Of a stretch of DNA of 64,000 nucleotides, positions 33,510 to 45,595 are shown in pieces (within the stretch, counting starts at the first letter, position 1; every line of letters begins with the position of its first letter). The position numbers and the translations under genes are program-made. The notes below the pieces were generated by a model. It worked only from the letters and a program-made list of their open reading frames with translations, was not told the origin of the DNA and did not search any database. The stretch comes from Persicaria tinctoria (Eukaryota > Streptophyta > Magnoliopsida > Caryophyllales > Polygonaceae): assembly GCA_037127255.1 (NCBI GenBank), contig JBANSL010000017.1, positions 67,692,857 through 67,756,856 on the forward strand. Reading direction: 5' to 3'.

Positions 33510-34520
33510 TGGGACAAATGAGAAAGCAACTTAGTCGAATTCCACTATATTATAATAATAATAATACTGGTAATAATAACACATCGATCTATAGTGGGTA
33601 CGAAGGAACTAGGAAGAATCTTTGTTAGAGTACCATGCCTAGCTTTTTCACTGCCATCTTACGCCACACATTTGCTGCTCAACTTAAACAAAAAAGGGCG
33701 AGAAGACCGTATGCACAGTTCCGACATCGGCTTCTCGAGTCGATAAAATGTCAGCTACCTACTTATCAGCGGGTTATTTTTAGGCAAAAATGTTTGTCAA
33801 AACTTTGCTGAAAACATACGTATAGCAAAAAAATTACGGTACGTATAGTAGTTCCCATTACCCTGTACACTAATGTGAGAACGGATGTACACTTCTTAAA
33901 TGGTCAAATTGTACTTTGTGTATGATGGACTCGATTTTTGACAAAACTATAGTGTGCCATTTTATGACTAAAAGTGTATTATATTATGCAATTGTTAACC
34001 CAAGAAGTGTTCGTTCTTATTTGAACTTTAAATATAAGACAAGACATGGAGTAGGGTCTGGTCTTGCATGTGAACCCAAAGCAAAGCCTCCAAAACGTAC
34101 AGTCGATTTAATTTTGGATGGCTTTAACAGCAAAGTGATCCCGTGGATACAGATTTCAGATTTCACACTACAAACAAAAATAAGATGGTAGGTCGGCAAT
34201 TGTTTTCTACCCCTTCTTAGTAAGCCCATCTCAAATTATACAAAATGTTAAATGTACATCTCACACTTATGGATGATAAGAATAATTTAAAGTCTTGGTG
34301 TATATGTGTAAATTAGTAGATTACTTCTCGTACTGTTAATTGGTTTTACGATGGAATCTCACCAATCTTGTGTGATCGACTTGATTAGCACGATATGCTA
34401 CATGTAAAGTACTCTCACATCATACGACCCACCGACATTTCATAAGTGCAACTAGCCGATATTGCGTGGTCAAACAGTTGTGTATATATATAAGCTGGTT
34501 CACTACTTCTTTTATTGATA
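33510..34520. other. Intergenic sequence, no gene recognised
   Basis: Contains a short run of aataataat near 33552-33566. A frame of about 90 codons at 33916-34191 has no recognisable domain. No transposon termini were identified. Confidence 0.4.
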
Positions 34521-34521
34521 A

Positions 34522-34667
34522 CTAGTACAGCACACCGTGTGTTACGCACTGCATATGTAAATTATTATTTACACAGGTAACTACCAGTATACGTGTATAA
34601 ATTCAGGTTTTGATCCTCTAATATAGAGTAAGATATATATATATATATATATATATATTGTATTCTG
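34522..34667 (-). mobile_element. Possible Helitron 3' end, cut by the copia insertion
   Basis: CTAG at 34522-34525 is preceded on the + strand by A, so the minus-strand 3' flank is T. It is followed by tacagcacaccgtgtgttacgc, resembling the other Helitron ends here, but the hairpin is degenerate. Any remainder would lie beyond 41283, and I could not find its 5' end. Confidence 0.35.
34631..34659. repeat. TA dinucleotide microsatellite
   Basis: A TA run directly left of the copia target duplication. Confidence 0.85.
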
Positions 34668-35652
34668 TGTAATGATATGTGTTTACTTTCCTAAGTTTTC
34701 CTTTGGCATGTAATATTGTTTATATGTTTGTTTTGGACATGTATGTGTGTATGATGACTATACAGGTATATTTTAGTATATGTTATATATACATGTTGCA
34801 CTATAGGTATGTGTCTCGACTGAGTCGTATTGAGTCTATTTAGACTTGATCCTCTAACGAGACCTTACTATAGCGGAGTTAACATTTGTATATATAACTA
34901 TACTATATAATATAACTTGTATAAGGTATGATAGGGAAGAAGTGAACTTACCTGGTATTGGGCTTTAGCCCATTACTCGGCCCATGGATCTTGAAGCTCG
35001 GATGAGCTTGGTAGCCCAGAGATGCGGAGCTCGCTAAACCCTACCTCCTTTAAGTTGAAGCTCTGCGTTTTGAGGTTGGGCGCTTGACCTAGCTATAAAG
35101 CGTCGCTTCTTGTGCGAGGAGCAACACACTTCAGCTGCTCTCTTCTCTCTCCTCACAAACGCTCTCTTTGCGCCGATTAGGGTTTCTAGGGTTTGGAGCT
35201 TTCTCTCCTTCTCTTGCCTTCGGATCTTGAGCGCTCGGAGAAGAAAGGTTGCTGGTGGCTTCTCTGGAAGGTGGATCGAGCTCCGGCGTCCTCCTGGGTG
35301 GCCGCTCTCCTCGTCTTCTGAGATCTCGGGTTCTAGAGATCGATTTCTCTATCGATCTTCTGGTTTTATCCCATACAGGGGGATTTCTTCTTCTTCCTTG
35401 TACCTCTGATTCACATGCATGTTAGATTAGGGTTGCTTGCTTTCATTGCTTGTATCATCCCTTGTACGAACTCTCTTATAGTGGATTCGGCCAACTCTTG
35501 AGGCCCCGTGGACGTAGGTCTTAGACCGAACCACGTAAAATTGCTTGAGTGTTCTTCTGCTTGTGATTCTTCGTTAGATCTTTCTTTATCGCTTTAGATC
35601 TATTACGCTTCCGCTATACAAAACCGATTTCTAGACGAATCTAGGTTTTACA
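34668..35652 (+). repeat. 5' LTR of the 34.7-kb copia element
   Basis: Contains a likely promoter: ctataaag at about 35093-35100 is a TATA box, followed by a C+T-rich leader with AGGGTTTCTAGGGTTT. The 99-codon frame inside (about 35110-35409) recurs unchanged in the other LTR and is not evidence of a protein. Confidence 0.95.
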
Positions 35653-35994
35653 ACGTGGTATCAGAGCTTGGCTGTCGCGTTCTTGATTTCCTGGCTCATT
35701 GTTGAGTTCTAGGGATAGGGAACGGGTGTAGGGCCTCGGGCTGACCTAAAAGGCGACATCGCTGGTGCAGCACCCCCCCCTACACGACGTACCACACCCT
35801 TGTTTGCTAGATCTAGGGCTTCTGTGCTTGGATCTTGTGTTTTGGTGCTTCTGATCTTCGAGTTTTCTTGTTTTTTACTTGGCTTGATAGGATCTTTAGT
35901 TGCGCTGTTATATTCATATTTTCTTGAATCGTTTTTGTGCTCTCTGAATCATTTACTAACTGTTTAGTTGTTCTACAGGTACAATACAACAGCT

Positions 35995-37794
35995 ATGGGT
36001 GATAAAGGCACTTATCTTAAGCCTTTTAATGGCCACACTGGCTTTGCTATGTGGCAATTAAAGATGAAGGCTATTCTGATCAAGGAAAAGTGTTGGGTTG
36101 CTGTAACCAACAAGTTTCCAGAAGGGACTTCTAAGGAAAAAAATTTTGAAACTGATCAACAAGCTCACAGTGAAGTGATGCTTCGCTTAAGTGACGAAGT
36201 TGCTAGACAGGTATTGAATTTTGACACTGCTGATAAGCTTTGGGAAGGTCTTGAAGGTTTGTACTTGGTAAAATCCCTCCCTTCTCGTGTTAATTTGTTT
36301 AATAAGCTGTTTAATTTCAAGATGGATGTTTCATGTCCCTTGTCTGATAATCTTGATAAATTTTTGACTATTCTTCAAGATTTGCAAAGATGTGGTGATA
36401 AAGTTGAGGAAACTCAGCAATGTGTTTTGTTGTTAAATTCTTTGCCTGCTCAATTTGACACTTTTAAAGATGTTGTGCAATACAGTACTGATAAATTGGA
36501 AAAGAAAGTTATTCTTGAATCCATTATTCAGAAAAATGATGCTTTAAAGGTCTTTAAAAACAAATATGAGCTTAAGAATGACCATAAACCTGACAATAAG
36601 AATGAGGTTCTTGTTGCTAGAGGTAGGTTTAAAGGCAATAAGAATAATAACAACAATAACAACAATAAACCACCTCAAAAAGATTCCAGTAAAACTGAAA
36701 ATCATCAAAGTGGTAAACCTGATAAATCCCACCTTATGTGTTCTTACTGCTCTAAATCTGGTCACATTGAGAAACACTGCTTTAAGAGGAAGAAAGATGA
36801 AAGGCTTGCTAGTAAAAAGCCTAATGTTTCTGCTGTGCTTGAATCTCATCCTTACTATACTCATGAAGTTCTTGCTTTGTTAAATTCTGGTGACTCCAAT
36901 GCTTGGATTTTAGATTCTGGATGTACTATGCATGCTACCTTCCATAAGTCTTGGTTTTCTGACCTTAAATGCTATGATGTTGGTACAGTCATGCTAGGTG
37001 ATCATTCTGTGCTTAAAATAAAAGGTGTTGGTTCTGTTGCTTTAAGAATGTTTGACAATGTTGTTAGAGTTATAAAGGATGTTAAATGGGTGCCTGACTT
37101 GAGAAGAAATTTATTGTCTGAAAGTGCTCTTGAGGAATTAAAATATGATGTGTACAGTTCTAATGGTGTGAGGATTGTTTCTAAGGATAAGGTTCCTGTG
37201 ATTAAATGCTTGAGAAAGGCTGGATTATATGAACTGATTGCTACTCCTATTGTGAACTCCTCTGCTACTGCTTTTACTGCCATTGATAAACCTATGTCTA
37301 TGCATGATTCTATGTTATGGCATGTCAGGTTAGGTCATATTGGTAATAAAGGTCTTGAGAATCTGTATAAGTCTGGTGTTATTCCTGCTAAACCTTGTTC
37401 CATTGAATTATGTGAGAACTGTGTTCTAGGTAAGCATACTAGGAAAAGTTTCAAATCATCTGCATTTGTTTCAACTGCTCCTTTGGATTATATTCATTCT
37501 GATCTATGGGGTCCTGCCCAAATATCTACTGTTGGTTTGAAAAGATATTTCATGTCCTTGATTGACCATTATAGTAGAAAAGTTTGGGTGTTTCTGTTGA
37601 AAACTAAAGATGAAGCTTTTGAAACTTTTAAACATTGGAAATCTATGGTTGAAAAGGAAACTGGCCTATTTGTTAAGTGCTTAAAAACTGACAATGGTCT
37701 TGAGTTCTGTAATTCCTTATTTGATGCTTATTGTAAACAACATGGCATTAAAAGACACTTGACAATACCTGGAACTGAACAAGACTCTTCTTGA
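35995..37794 (+). pseudogene. Copia gag-protease-integrase frame, truncated
   Basis: The ATG at 35995 begins a copia gag (YLKPFNGHTGFAMW) with a zinc knuckle CSYCSKSGHIEKHC near 36739-36780. Next are a protease motif WILDSGCTMH near 36903, an integrase zinc region (WHVRLGH, CENCVLGKH) and the integrase core (DLWGP, KTDNGLEF). The frame then ends early. Compared with the related element at 46 kb, about 29 bases are missing at the junction 37775/37776, which shifts the frame into a stop at 37792-37794. The missing bases cover the segment that normally holds the third catalytic acid (Glu) of the D-D-E triad. Confidence 0.93.
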
Positions 37795-40180
37795 AAAGGC
37801 TAGATGCATGCTAATTTCCTCTGGTTTAAAGCATTCTTTGTGGGGTGAAGCTGTTATGACTGCTGCATATTTGATAAATAGAACCCCTTCTTCTGTGATT
37901 GATTTTAAGACTCCCTATGAACTGTAGTATAAAAGAAAACCTCACCTTGATCATCTTAAGCCTTTTGGTTGCACTGTATATTCATACATTAACCAAGGCA
38001 AGTTGAATCCCAGGTCACAAAAGTGTGTCCTATTAGGATATCCTCAAGGTGTTAAGGGTTATAAACTGTTACTTGTTCAACCTGGAGCTTATAAAACTAT
38101 TGTAAGTAGGAATGTTATTTTTAATGAGAATGAGTTTCACTTTAAAATGACTTCTGTTCCTACTGTACATGATACTAACTTGCAGGAACACAATGGTGAT
38201 CAGTTCTATGTTCCTAAGAACATTGAAACTGACTATGATGATGAGTTTGATACTGGTTATTCTCCCTCCCCTCCTCTTACTCTCTCTTCTGTTTCTACCC
38301 CTTCTGATTCTGTGATTGTGCAACCTTACCAATTGAGTGGGGAAGCTAATGAACCTGTTATTGAACCTACTGCTTTGCCTTCCTCTTCTGTTTCTCCTAT
38401 TTCTGTGGATGAGGATATTATTGTTGAGTCTGTGCCTGCTTCTGGTTCTGGTTCCTCTAGTTCTTCAGTTGCTGAAAGACATGATCTCACTGATTGGCAG
38501 TTGACTAGGGATAGGAGTCCTAGGACTGTCATTCCAAATAAAAGGTTCATAAATAACATTGTTGAGTTTGCTTGTCTTGTTTCTGATGTGGTTAAATCTT
38601 TTACACCTGAAACTTATGAACAGGCTTTAAAGTGTGCTCACTATAAGAATTGGAAAAAGGCCATGGATGAAGAGATTGAGTCTATGAGGGTTATCCAAAC
38701 CTGGACTTTAGTTGCTAAACCTGAAAATGCAAGACTTATTGATTGCAAATGGATTTTTAAGCTTAAAGATGGTGTATCTAAATCTGATCCACCTAGATAT
38801 AAAGCCAGGCTGGTTGCTAAAGGCTTCACCCAAAGAGAGGGTGAAGACTATAATGAAATCTTTGCTCCTGTGGTTAAGTATAAGACTCTTAGACTCTTAC
38901 TTGCTATGACTGCTGTGCATGATTTTGAACTTGAGCAAATGGATGTTAAAACTGCTTTCTTGCATGGTGATTTGGATGAGACTATATACATGAGACAGCC
39001 TAAGGGCTTTGTTGATTCTGTGCATCCTAACTATGCTTGCCTGCTGAATAAATCTATCTATGGTCTTAAACAGTCTCCTAGACAATGGAACATTAAGTTT
39101 GATAGATGTATGAGATTCAGTTTAGGGTTTAAGAGAAGTAAGTTTGATACATGCTTGTATTTTAAAGGTGTTAAAAGACATGGTCCTGCTGCTTATGTGC
39201 TTTTATATGTTGATGATATTCTTTTGATTTCTAAATCTAAAGATTGCATCTTAGATATTAAGAAGAACTTGCAGAAGCATTTTGACATGAAAGATTTGGG
39301 TGTTGCTAAGAAAATTTTAGGAATGTCCATTCTTAGAGATAGAAAGCATAAGAAGTTATGGTTGCATCAATGTGATTACATTCATAAGGTGCTTGATAGA
39401 TTTCATATTTCTGGTGACAAAGTGAATAACATTCCTTTAGGTCCTCATCTTGATTTGACTAAGTCTAAAGATGTCTTGTCTGCTATTGAGATGAAAAATA
39501 TGAAATCTATACCATATGATGCTGCTGCTGGGTCTGTTATGTACTCTATGATCTGTACTAGGCCTGATTTGGCATTTGTTATCAGTACTTTAAGTAGATT
39601 CATGTCTAATCCTTCTGAGAAGCACTGGTTATCCATGAAATACTTGTTGAAATACTTGCTTGGCTCTGTTAATCTGTCATTGTTGTATTCTGAGCATACT
39701 TCTGCATCTGAATTACATGGCTTTGTTGATGCTGACTATGCTAGTAACAAGGACACTAGGAAATCTATTACTTTCTATGTTTATACATGGGCAGGTAACT
39801 GTATTTCTTGGAAGTCCCAACAACAGCCTATAGTTGCATTATCTTCCACTGAAGCTGAGTACATTGCAGCAACAGAGGCCTGTAAAGAGGCTATCTGGCT
39901 GCAGGGTATTTTGAAGGAAGTGGAATTGAAGCATTATACATCTGTGCTGCATATAGATAGCCAAAGTGCTCTATATTTGTGTAGAGATCCCATGTACCAT
40001 GAGCGTACTAAACATATTGATGTTAGATACCATTTCATTCGTGAAAAAGTTGAAGATAACATCATTCATGTTAAGAAAATTGATGGTAGATTTAATCCTG
40101 CAGATTTTGGCACTAAAATTGTCCCTCATGATAAATTTGTGTTTTGCAGGAACTTCCTCCACTTGGAGGAACTTGAGTGA
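37776..40180 (+). pseudogene. Copia integrase C-terminus, RT and RNase H frame
   Basis: After the deletion, homology resumes with LEKARCML-type integrase C-terminus. A TAG at 37925-37927 replaces a Trp codon found in the 46-kb relative. From 37928 the frame is open to 40180. It has RT motifs (CKWIFKLK, QMDVKTAFLHGDL, catalytic YVDDILL near 39206-39223) and RNase H ([40 protein letters not shown]). RT and RNase H look usable; integrase does not. Confidence 0.92.
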
Positions 40181-40292
40181 TCTCTGTGTGTGATGTATGC
40201 TTGGGCTGAGGACGGACCTGGCCATGAAGAATCCACTTATATGTTGAGTCTGAGTCTGCCCAGTGCAAGACTTAGAAAAGTAGAGGGGTGTT

Positions 40293-41277
40293 TGTAATGA
40301 TATGTGTTTACTTTCCTAAGTTTTCCTTTGGCATGTAATATTGTTTATATGTTTGTTTTGGACATGTATGTGTGTATGATGACTATACAGGTATATTTTA
40401 GTATATGTTATATATACATGTTGCACTATAGGTATGTGTCTCGACTGAGTCGTATTGAGTCTATTTAGACTTGATCCTCTAACGAGACCTTACTATAGCG
40501 GAGTTAACATTTGTATATATAACTATACTATATAATATAACTTGTATAAGGTATGATAGGGAAGAAGTGAACTTACCTGGTATTGGGCTTTAGCCCATTA
40601 CTCGGCCCATGGATCTTGAAGCTCGGATGAGCTTGGTAGCCCAGAGATGCGGAGCTCGCTAAACCCTACCTCCTTTAAGTTGAAGCTCTGCGTTTTGAGG
40701 TTGGGCGCTTGACCTAGCTATAAAGCGTCGCTTCTTGTGCGAGGAGCAACACACTTCAGCTGCTCTCTTCTCTCTCCTCACAAACGCTCTCTTTGCGCCG
40801 ATTAGGGTTTCTAGGGTTTGGAGCTTTCTCTCCTTCTCTTGCCTTCGGATCTTGAGCGCTCGGAGAAGAAAGGTTGCTGGTGGCTTCTCTGGAAGGTGGA
40901 TCGAGCTCCGGCGTCCTCCTGGGTGGCCGCTCTCCTCGTCTTCTGAGATCTCGGGTTCTAGAGATCGATTTCTCTATCGATCTTCTGGTTTTATCCCATA
41001 CAGGGGGATTTCTTCTTCTTCCTTGTACCTCTGATTCACATGCATGTTAGATTAGGGTTGTTTGCTTTCATTGCTTGTATCATCCCTTGTACGAACTCTC
41101 TTATAGTGGATTCGGCCAACTCTTGAGGCCCCGTGGACGTAGGTCTTAGACCGAACCACGTAAAATTGCTTGAGTGTTCTTCTGCTTGTGATTCTTCGTT
41201 AGATCTTTCTTTATCGCTTTAGATCTATTACGCTTCCGCTATACAAAACCGATTTCTAGACGAATCTAGGTTTTACA
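40293..41277 (+). repeat. 3' LTR of the 34.7-kb copia element
   Basis: The same 985-bp sequence as the 5' LTR apart from one base seen. Followed by the TTCTG duplication. Confidence 0.95.
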
Positions 41278-41282
41278 TTCTG

Positions 41283-41867
41283 ATAATGATTTTATTAGAT
41301 AAAAAAATATTTATAATAGATATTGATCTATCACATATTTTAGGATAAACGTTATGTGAAATTGTTTGTATCTTTTTTTTTTTTTTGGTCACCGAACTGT
41401 TGGGTTCAGTTATCTTTATATATAGCAATGCAATTATTTTTCTTTACAAAAAAAAGTGTAATTTAATTCTAACAAATAATCATAGATTACTTTTAATTTT
41501 ATCCGTTAATCTTCTTAATTTAATCCCCAGATTTGATAACATGACAAGAAGAGAAGTAGAATGAGAAAGGCAGTTTTCTAAATGGTAGGAAGAGAAGTGT
41601 GAGAGAATAAGTTACAAAATTACATAAAAGTAAAAAATAAATTATAGAAAACCATATGTGAAGATAACGTGGCAAATCTTTTTACATATAGAACTTGCTT
41701 TGATCGACTTTAATAGTGTAGAGAATTGATTTTAAGATGAAACTCTGCTGATTTTGTTCTGACTAGGTAAAATGATTTCTATTCTTAGGTTTGGAACTCG
41801 AGATATTAAGATAGAAATAAAAGAAATCTTAACCTCGTGATTCTTTCTTGTTTGTTTTATCTCTTAA
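41283..41867. other. AT-rich sequence between copia and Helitron
   Basis: No gene recognised. A T-run lies at about 41371-41386. Confidence 0.4.
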
Positions 41868-42754
41868 CTAGTTTTATTTTACCCGCACGCTTGTGCGGTT
41901 GATTAATTTATTTTATTATATTAAAAATATTTATTATTTTTTAGTAATTTATGATGGTTTAAACCGTTTATTTGAAATCCTTTTAATTATAAAGGTTTTA
42001 AATGCCCTTAAATCAATATACAAACTAAGATTAAATAATTATTGTTGATTATAATAAGATTTATAACGAACTAATATATGGATAATTAGAGTTAAGAGAT
42101 ACATTATCTATTTTTAGTAAGGAAAGAGATATACTATCTAAAGGTTAGACATAATTTTCTTATGATTTAAATTGTAATCCGATTAAATGATTTAGTATAG
42201 TATGTTGGAGATTAACCTTTTCATGACATACATACATACATACATACATAAGATTTATTTATTCATTAAAAAAACTTCTTGCTTATAAGATATATTGAAT
42301 AGGTCAAATTTCAATAATCAATAGTAAGAAAGATAGAACTTTTGCTTGGATAAGATCGGTCAGGTATACATAAATTTCTTTAATTTGTAGATAAAAATAT
42401 ATATAAAAAAAAGATACGTAATAAATCCAAAACAATTCAAACATGTGAGATAAATTTGAAAATTAATCTGAATATTTATATTAAAAATGATAGGTTTTGT
42501 AACCACTTAAGATATGATGTTGAATATTTATATTAAAAATTAAATTTAATCTTCAATTAAAATAGACACATATGATGACACGTGTATAAATAGATGATAT
42601 AATCGTCTGACGTGTATTAAATATATTGGATCATCATTAATTGACGTGTCAAAGACCTGGGTCAGATTACACCAGTACGACACGTAAGCGAATCGCACCA
42701 GAGCCCGCCACATAGGATTTCCACGCCTCTGTTTTAGTATTATATATATATTGA
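41868..42754 (-). mobile_element. Non-autonomous Helitron
   Basis: The minus-strand 3' end is CTAG (41868-41871), followed by T outside. About 11 nt inside is the perfect hairpin CCGCAC-AAGC-GTGCGG. The 5' end is TCAATATATATATAATACTA, preceded by A, and it shares AATACTAAAACAGA with the 5' end of the nested Helitron at 32188. It is 887 bp with no Rep/helicase and no convincing gene fragment; the frame at 42546-42791 is unrecognised. CATA repeats occur near 42227-42250. Confidence 0.78.
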
Positions 42755-43416
42755 TATAACATGGAATTTTTTTCATTGTGCGGGAAATCAAGATATAAAC
42801 TTCGTATGTACAAAATCATCAAATGTTGAAGTTATATAACTTGTGGTTTGGAATAGTCATACGAGTAAGATGATTGAATCATTTGTGTTATTTTCCCGAC
42901 TTGTTAAGTGTAGGGTAACTCTAGTATGTAGTACTATAACTATTGTTTCATTGTGGCCACTGCACCTTTGAACGTACAATATGAAATCAGAAAAAGAAGA
43001 AATCGAATGAATTCATGGAAGAAAGATCTACACACTATGAGGAGGAAAAAAAACCGATCTGTGTTCACACCTCCATTGTTTGTTACAGTAACCGAAATGG
43101 CGCCAAGAACAGTTTATAAGCTGTGTGGGTTCGGTTGTAAAACAACCTCACTTGAAATTACAGACATATAATGCCCTTTTACTAACTAACCCACATGAAC
43201 CCATAGCACCTCATCAATCTAACATGTTGGCCCAAACATTTATTGACGAACTTACATATATACAAATAACATTTTATTTGTTAATTAATGTAATGTCCAT
43301 GTGATTGGTGTCTAAATGATGATATAACCTAACATTGGATTCTCATAAATGTAGGCACACTCTACTTGGTGAGATCCATCGTTGCAAATTTCCTATAGCA
43401 AAAATATACATATATA
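42755..43416. other. Intergenic sequence, no gene recognised
   Basis: A 72-codon frame at 42953-43171 has no recognisable motif. Nothing else stands out. Confidence 0.4.
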
Positions 43417-43580
43417 CTCCTTTCGTATTCGAATAATCGTGTTTTTTCAATCAATTTAGCACTTTTTAAGGAAGTTTGACTAATTTAAAATAAAAGTTAA
43501 TATTTTTATAGAGCTTTTAACTCTTTAAAGTACGTGTTATAAAGTCAAACGATTTACAATATATTTTAAGATGAAGGGAG
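43417..43580. mobile_element. Stowaway MITE
   Basis: The left end CTCCTTTCGTATTCGAATAA mirrors the right end ...aagatgaagggag. TA lies on both sides (43415-43416 and 43581-43582). Internal arms (tttttcaatcaatttagcac and the AAAG-rich right arm) are partly complementary. Confidence 0.75.
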
Positions 43581-43582
43581 TA

Positions 43583-44541
43583 TTATACTATTATTTGGTT
43601 TGAAAAAAGCTTTTTCGGTCTGAAAAAAGTTTGGAGACACAGGAAGTCAATGTTGATAAAATGACGGTCAATTTTATCACCACCGAATTTCGATGTCAGA
43701 GAAATTTTTGTGTCAAAAAAACTCACCGACATTGAATATCAGTTACTTGCCGTGTGTTTGGCGAAAATCTAACCGTGCAAATAATAAACTTCATATTTTA
43801 TACACCGTATATTTTTCTTCACATATATATGGATACATTTTTTGTTGAGAGATGTGAATGAGACCAAAAGAGTCTCACATCGAAAGTTAAATAATAACTC
43901 TTAGTATATAAGTCAGTAGATTACCTCTTCTATTGCCAATTGTTTTTAGGATAGCTTACTTTCACATGGGCGCACCTGAATAACCGAATTTGTAGACAAC
44001 AGTAAATGATGGAAAAGGAAGCTTTATCCCTTCACGGGCGTTTGTCAGCACATCGGCACATGTACGTACAGTTAATTCTGTAAATTATGACCTCGTGTTC
44101 ATTCATGAATCCTAGCTAGCTAGCTATTTCGATCATCAGTTCATAACTAATTTATTAACACATTCACTCATGGTTGTTACTTGTTACAATTCGAAATGAT
44201 CTGCAGATTGCATGTGAAAGCTGGTGATTGACATGTACTATATTAAACCGAAATTAATTAGTTGTTAAAAAATTTGTGAAAAAAATCTTTCACCTAATTA
44301 ACAAAATTTAATACGAAAAAGAATGGTTTTATTTAAAGATATTATAGTCATCCTTAAATTTGTGATTTAGTTAATCATTAAAGGTTTGAACATACTTCTC
44401 TTTATCAACTAAATTAAATTATTTTTATGATTTTTTTTACTCTTTTTAAACTCTTTTATATCTAAAATTGGTAAACATTACTTTAAAAATAATATAAAAA
44501 AAATTTCCTTACTTTTTCTTTCAGATGAAGGGGATTCAACC
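43583..44541. other. Intergenic sequence, no gene recognised
   Basis: AT-rich, no coding frames of note. It ends at the left LTR of the decayed copia element. Confidence 0.4.
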
Positions 44542-45546
44542 TGTAATGTTATGTGATACTTTCCTATGTCTTTTATGCTTGATTGTTACTTGTAATATTG
44601 TGTGTATGCTTGTAACATGTATGTATATGATGATCATACATATTGCATATAAAAGGTATATATACCATGTATGGATGCATATATTATCTTATGCTTGACT
44701 GAGTTGTATTGGGCTATGTGAGCTTGATCTTCTAACAAGTTCATAAGTATAATATATGGTATGATAATACATAGGTTATATATATCATGATATATGCTTA
44801 ATATGTATATAGTGTAAGAGAGACATTAAGCCTCGGTTTTGGGCTTTAGGCCCATACAGAGGAAAGGCCCATGATTGTCGGATTGGAGCTAGAGGAGCCC
44901 AGAGCTTAGCCTGGATTCCCGTTAGCTTGTCACTTGGTGGAACACAACGTTTTTGCTTGGTTGGAGCTCTCTCTGGTTGACCTAGCTATAAAAGCTCTTG
45001 AGGATCTTGTTTGTCGGCGTACTGTTTTGAGCTCTCTCTCTCTTCATCTTCCGAAAACGCTCTCTCTTCTAGGGTTTCTAGGGTTTGGAGTTCCTCTCCC
45101 TTGCCTGAGGTTTTCCGAGCGAGGAAGCGAAGATTAGTGGCCGACGTCGACGGTGTCCCGGCCTGGAGGTTCTCTGAGATCCGGCGCTCAAAGCTCTGGG
45201 TGACAGCTCTCCTCTCCATGTGATCTAGGGTTTGGAGATCGAAGACTTCTTCGATCTTCTGGTTCCCACACAAGGGGGTTTTCTTTTCTCTTGCTTTCTG
45301 ATCTCATGCATGTTTAGATCTAGGAGTTTCTTGTATCTCTTTACTTGATCTGTCCCTGTACGAACTCTTTCTAGTGGATTTGGCCAACTCTTGAGGCCCC
45401 GTGGATGTAGGCATAGTCGAACCACGTAAAATATCTGGTGTTCGTTCTTTGGCTTGCATGTTCGATCTGATTTGTGGTTTCTCTTGCTCGATTTCATACG
45501 TTTCCGCATATTTGCCTATCTCATAGTTCGATCTTTAGGTTTTACA
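44542..45546 (+). repeat. 5' LTR of the decayed copia element
   Basis: A 1005-bp LTR, TG...CA. A TATA box (ctataaaag, about 44986-44994) lies at the same place as in the 34.7-kb element's LTR, followed by the same kind of C+T-rich leader with AGGGTTTCTAGGGTTT. Confidence 0.93.
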
Positions 45547-45595
45547 ACGTGGTATCAGAGCTTGAGTGTCCCACTGTCGATTGCCTATCTCACAT

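Larger units (their letters stand above)
34668..41277 (+). mobile_element. Ty1/copia LTR retrotransposon with near-identical LTRs
   Basis: The LTRs are 34668-35652 and 40293-41277 (985 bp each, TG...CA). They differ at one base that I noticed (C at about 35432, T at about 41061). The target duplication TTCTG is at 34663-34667 and 41278-41282. A tRNA-iMet primer site, TGGTATCAGAGC, starts three bases after the 5' LTR. A purine-rich tract (agaaaagtagagggg) precedes the 3' LTR. The domain order gag, protease, integrase, RT, RNase H is that of copia, but the pol frame is broken by a deletion and a nonsense codon. The LTRs show it to be a recent insertion. Confidence 0.97.

Noticed and set aside
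33916..34191. 91-codon frame with a plausible-looking protein
   Set aside because: No domain, no codon bias evidence and no splice context; it lies in AT-rich intergenic DNA.
35110..35409. A 99-codon frame found identically at 40735-41034
   Set aside because: Both copies lie in the LTRs of the same copia element, so identity reflects LTR duplication, not selection on a protein.
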